Assembly: GCF_000367525.1 (NCBI RefSeq)
Contig: NZ_HF570956.1
Span: 1,824,970 to 1,857,840 of the forward strand
Length of the DNA stretch: 32,871 nucleotides
Source of the DNA: Phycicoccus elongatus Lp2
GTDB lineage: Bacteria > Actinomycetota > Actinomycetes > Actinomycetales > Dermatophilaceae
Direction of reading: 5' to 3'
Part shown: piece after piece, positions 31,501-32,871 of the stretch
Layout: each line of letters opens with the position of its first letter
Numbering within the stretch: position 1 is the stretch's first letter
Notes under the pieces: generated by a model
What the model saw: the letters and a program-made list of their open reading frames with translations, nothing else
What the model was told of the DNA's origin: nothing
Database searches by the model: none
Program-made: the position numbers and the translations under genes

Positions 31501-32005
31501 GGCTGCGGACGAGCTGCGAGACGACGACGCGCTCGGTGCCATTGATGATGAAGGTGCCGCGCTCGGTCATGAGCGGGAAGTCGCCCATGAAGACCGTCTG
31601 GCTCTTGATCTCACCGGTCATGTTGTTCATGAACTCGGCGGTGACGAACAGGGGCGCGGAGTAGGTCTGGTCGCGCTCCTTGCAGTCGTCGATGGAGTAC
31701 TTCATCTCCTCGAAGCGGTGGTCGCGGAAGGACAGCGACATCGACCCGCCGAAGTCCTCGATCGGGGAGATCTCCTCGAAGATCTCCTCCAGACCGGAAC
31801 GGTCGGGGACGTCGGTCCGACCCTCGGCCTTCGCCTCGGCGACGCGGGCCTGCCAGCGCTCGTTGCCGAGGAGCCAGTCGAAGCTCTCGGTCTGGAGGGC
31901 GAGCAGGTCCGGCACCTCGAGGGGCTCACGGATCTTCGCGAAGGACAGGCGGCCCGAAGCCGTCCGTCCGGAAACAGTTGTCTGGGACGCGGTGCGCGCA
32001 GCCAA
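28520..32005 (-). CDS. rpoB: DNA-directed RNA polymerase subunit beta
   Basis: Catalytic subunit of RNA polymerase, 1,161 residues. The rifampicin region reads [20 protein letters not shown] then [11 protein letters not shown], all wild-type (rifampicin-sensitive) residues. Other landmarks are [23 protein letters not shown], and [11 protein letters not shown] chose TTG at 32005 (L-A-A-R-T-A-S), with GGAAGGA upstream, since the longer frame to 32185 runs through the promoter. Actinobacterial RpoB usually starts here. Confidence 0.98.
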   Translation of the reverse strand: MAARTASQTTVSGRTASGRLSFAKIREPLEVPDLLALQTESFDWLLGNERWQARVAEAKAEGRTDVPDRSGLEEIFEEISPIEDFGGSMSLSFRDHRFEEMKYSIDDCKERDQTYSAPLFVTAEFMNNMTGEIKSQTVFMGDFPLMTERGTFIINGTERVVVSQLVRSPGVYFERTADKTSDKDIFTAKVIPSRGAWLEFEIDKRDMVGVRVDRKRKQSVTVLLKALGWTEAQILEEFGDYESMRLTLEKDNVQDQDAALLDIYRKLRPGEPPTKEAAQTLLDNLYFNGKRYDLAKVGRYKINKKLGIEGDPSASTLSIDDIVSTIKYIVALHAEQATLPGRSKGEDVEIPVETDDIDHFGNRRLRNVGELIQNQVRTGLSRMERVVRERMTTQDVEAITPQTLINIRPVVAAIKEFFGTSQLSQFMDQNNPLSGLTHKRRLSALGPGGLSRDRAGMEVRDVHPSHYGRMCPIETPEGPNIGLIGSLASYGRINPFGFIETPYRKVTKGRITDDIHYLSADEEDRHVIAQANATLTEDGKKFAHERVLVRVKGGEVEYVPAEDVDYIDVSARQMVSAATALIPFLEHDDANRALMGSNMQRQAVPLVRSEAPLVGTGMEFRAAVDSGDVVVAEKAGAVTEVSADLVTVAHDDGTYKTYKINKFTRSNQGNSYNQRVVVSEGDRLEAGALIADGPATDGGEMALGRNLLVAFMPWEGHNYEDAIILSQRLVQDDVLSSIHIEEHEVDARDTKLGPEEITRDIPNVSDEVLADLDERGIIRIGAEVRDGDLLVGKVTPKGETELTPEERLLRAIFGEKAREVRDTSLKVPHGETGTVIGVKVFDKDNDDELPPGVNQLVRVYVANKRKITDGDKLAGRHGNKGVISKILPVEDMPFLEDGTPVDVVLNPLGVPGRMNIGQILELHLGWAASRGWEIAGNPEWAKNLSDEARDVEPGTRVASPVFDGAREEEIIGLLDSTRETRDGVRLIDGSGKARLFDGRSGEPYPDPVSVGYMYILKLHHLVDDKIHARSTGPYSMITQQPLGGKAQFGGQRFGEMEVWALEAYGAAYSLQELLTIKSDDVNGRVKVYEAIVKGDNIPEPGIPESFKVLIKEMQSLCLNVEVLSSDGQTIEMREAEDDVFRAAEELGIDLSRREPSSVEEV

Positions 32006-32496
32006 GGATGGGTCCTTCCACTGGCCTGGTGACTTCAGGTGGCGGCGCCGACCATTCCTGCTCCCGCTGCGGGCGGACCGATCGTCAGGCACGACGAAGG
32101 GCCACTCACCGCACAGGGGGTCAGGAAGAAAGTAGGCGCAAGGGACAACCATAGCAAAGAAGGCACGCGAAGCCAACCCCGTCAATCTCGCGCCCGGCGA
32201 GTGGGGCCTACCGCGTCACACCTGGAACCCACAAGGTCCGTTCAGCGCAAGCCCCCACATGGTGAACGCCCGGTGGCCGTCACGTCAAGGGATGCCGCCG
32301 GCCGGGCGTGGCGGACACCACGCCCACCCGGCGCGGGCGACGGACCATGACGCGGCCGGTCCGCCCGTGGGCCCTCGCTCCACCACCCGACGGCCGCCCG
32401 GTCGAATGGCGATGGCAGGACGGCCACTCCCCTGCCGCACAACGGTATTCGCCACGGTTGGCGACTCCTCCACGCCCTCGACGTGCGGCCCAACGC
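32006..32496. other. rplL-rpoB intergenic region (leader and promoter, no gene seen)
   Basis: About 490 bp between the rplL terminator and rpoB. The promoter candidate at 32148-32176 leaves a leader of about 135 bases. The open frames here lack family features and look like GC-driven shadows. I see no further clear structure in 32177-32496. Confidence 0.5.
32148..32176 (-). promoter_or_regulatory. rpoB: Candidate promoter of rpoBC
   Basis: On the minus strand TTGGCT (32176-32171), a 17-base spacer, and TATGGT (32153-32148). The spacing and the TAnnnT -10 fit a housekeeping sigma factor promoter. It starts transcription near 32141 and is downstream of the rplL terminator, supporting separate transcription of rpoBC. 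Confidence 0.5.
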
Positions 32497-32534
32497 CGAC
32501 GTGGGGCGGATCCGATTGGATCCGCCCCACGTCG
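32497..32534 (-). terminator. Terminator of rplJL
   Basis: Arms 32497-32513 and 32518-32534 form a perfect 17-bp stem with a GATT loop. It begins about 38 bp past the rplL stop on the minus strand. It contains no GTATGCCG core. Confidence 0.85.
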
Positions 32535-32572
32535 TGTGGTGCTGGTGCCCCGCGCTCACGCGCGGGCCGGGC

Positions 32573-32871
32573 TCACTTGAGCTCGACGCTGGCGCCGGCC
32601 TCCTCGAGCTGAGCCTTGGCCTTCTCGGCGGTGGCCTTGTCGACCTTCTCCAGGACGGGCTTGGGGGCGCCGTCGACGAGGTCCTTGGCCTCCTTGAGAC
32701 CCAGGGAGGTGAGCGCACGGACCTCCTTGATGACGGCGATCTTCTTCTCGCCGGCCGCGGTGAGAACGACGTCGAACTCGTCCTTCTCCTCCTCGGCGGC
32801 AGCGTCGCCGCCACCGGCGCCGGCGCCCGGGGCCGCCGCAACGGCGACGGGGGCAGCGGCGGTCACGCCGA
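32573..32871 (-). CDS. rplL: 50S ribosomal protein L7/L12 (bL12), 5' part missing at window edge
   Basis: The stalk protein that recruits GTPase factors. The frame is open to the window edge, so the N-terminal dimerisation domain is outside; about 99 residues are seen. They cover the flexible Ala/Gly/Val-rich hinge and the C-terminal domain [21 protein letters not shown], then [10 protein letters not shown], ending E-A-G-A-S-V-E-L-K. The GTG at 32866 encodes valine in G-V-T-A-A-A and is not a start. rplJ is expected upstream. Confidence 0.96.
   Translation of the reverse strand, partial: GVTAAAPVAVAAAPGAGAGGGDAAAEEEKDEFDVVLTAAGEKKIAVIKEVRALTSLGLKEAKDLVDGAPKPVLEKVDKATAEKAKAQLEEAGASVELK

Noticed and set aside
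32006-32185. A 60-residue N-terminal extension of RpoB from 32185
   Set aside because: The extension spans the promoter candidate at 32148-32176 and has no similarity to RpoB; TTG 32005 has a ribosome-binding site and gives the family N-terminus.

Overview
The window is a high-GC actinobacterial chromosome segment holding almost the whole rpoBC - str - S10 - spc ribosomal super-cluster, mostly on the minus strand. The protein signatures fit Actinomycetota, order Micrococcales, and I infer something near Intrasporangiaceae/Dermatophilaceae: a LID-less adenylate kinase, zinc-type S14, an S3 with an acidic/Arg-rich tail, an L4 with a sunset-domain tail, and GTG/TTG starts on several core genes. 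Family placement is inference.

Read in transcription order (right to left): the 3' part of rplL (cut by the window edge) and its terminator; rpoB-rpoC; a GNAT gene (-) and an alpha/beta hydrolase (+) between rpoC and rpsL; rpsL-rpsG-fusA-tuf; an interposed block with a broken LysM remnant, a type II NADH dehydrogenase (+), a GNAT gene (+) and a DUF2975/XRE regulator pair (-); the S10 operon rpsJ-rplC-rplD-rplW-rplB-rpsS-rplV-rpsC-rplP-rpmC-rpsQ; the spc operon rplN-rplX-rplE-rpsZ-rpsH-rplF-rplR-rpsE-rpmD-rplO-secY-adk. Beyond adk, where map and infA are usual, there is instead an AbiEi/DUF559-type nuclease-like gene flanked by two related long palindromes, and then the 3' end of a plus-strand pxpC-like gene.

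The core genes build the transcription and translation machinery (RNA polymerase beta and beta', elongation factors G and Tu, 21 complete ribosomal proteins plus partial L7/L12), the SecY channel, and adenylate kinase for nucleotide balance. Many neighbours overlap by one to four bases (TGATG, TAATG or GTGA junctions), which points to translational coupling.

Points worth a second look: (1) a family of intergenic hairpins whose arms all carry GTATGCCG/CGGCATAC, in at least seven gaps; (2) a perfect match to the Rex operator consensus at the promoter of ndh; (3) a sunset-type tail on L4; (4) an apparent frameshift inside essential rpsE; (5) related palindromes on both sides of the nuclease-like gene where map-infA would be expected; (6) an AT-rich, repeat-bearing control region ahead of DUF2975-XRE; (7) a start-less LysM fragment beside one of the GTATGCCG hairpins. 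I found no CRISPR array, rRNA, tRNA or recognisable insertion sequence.
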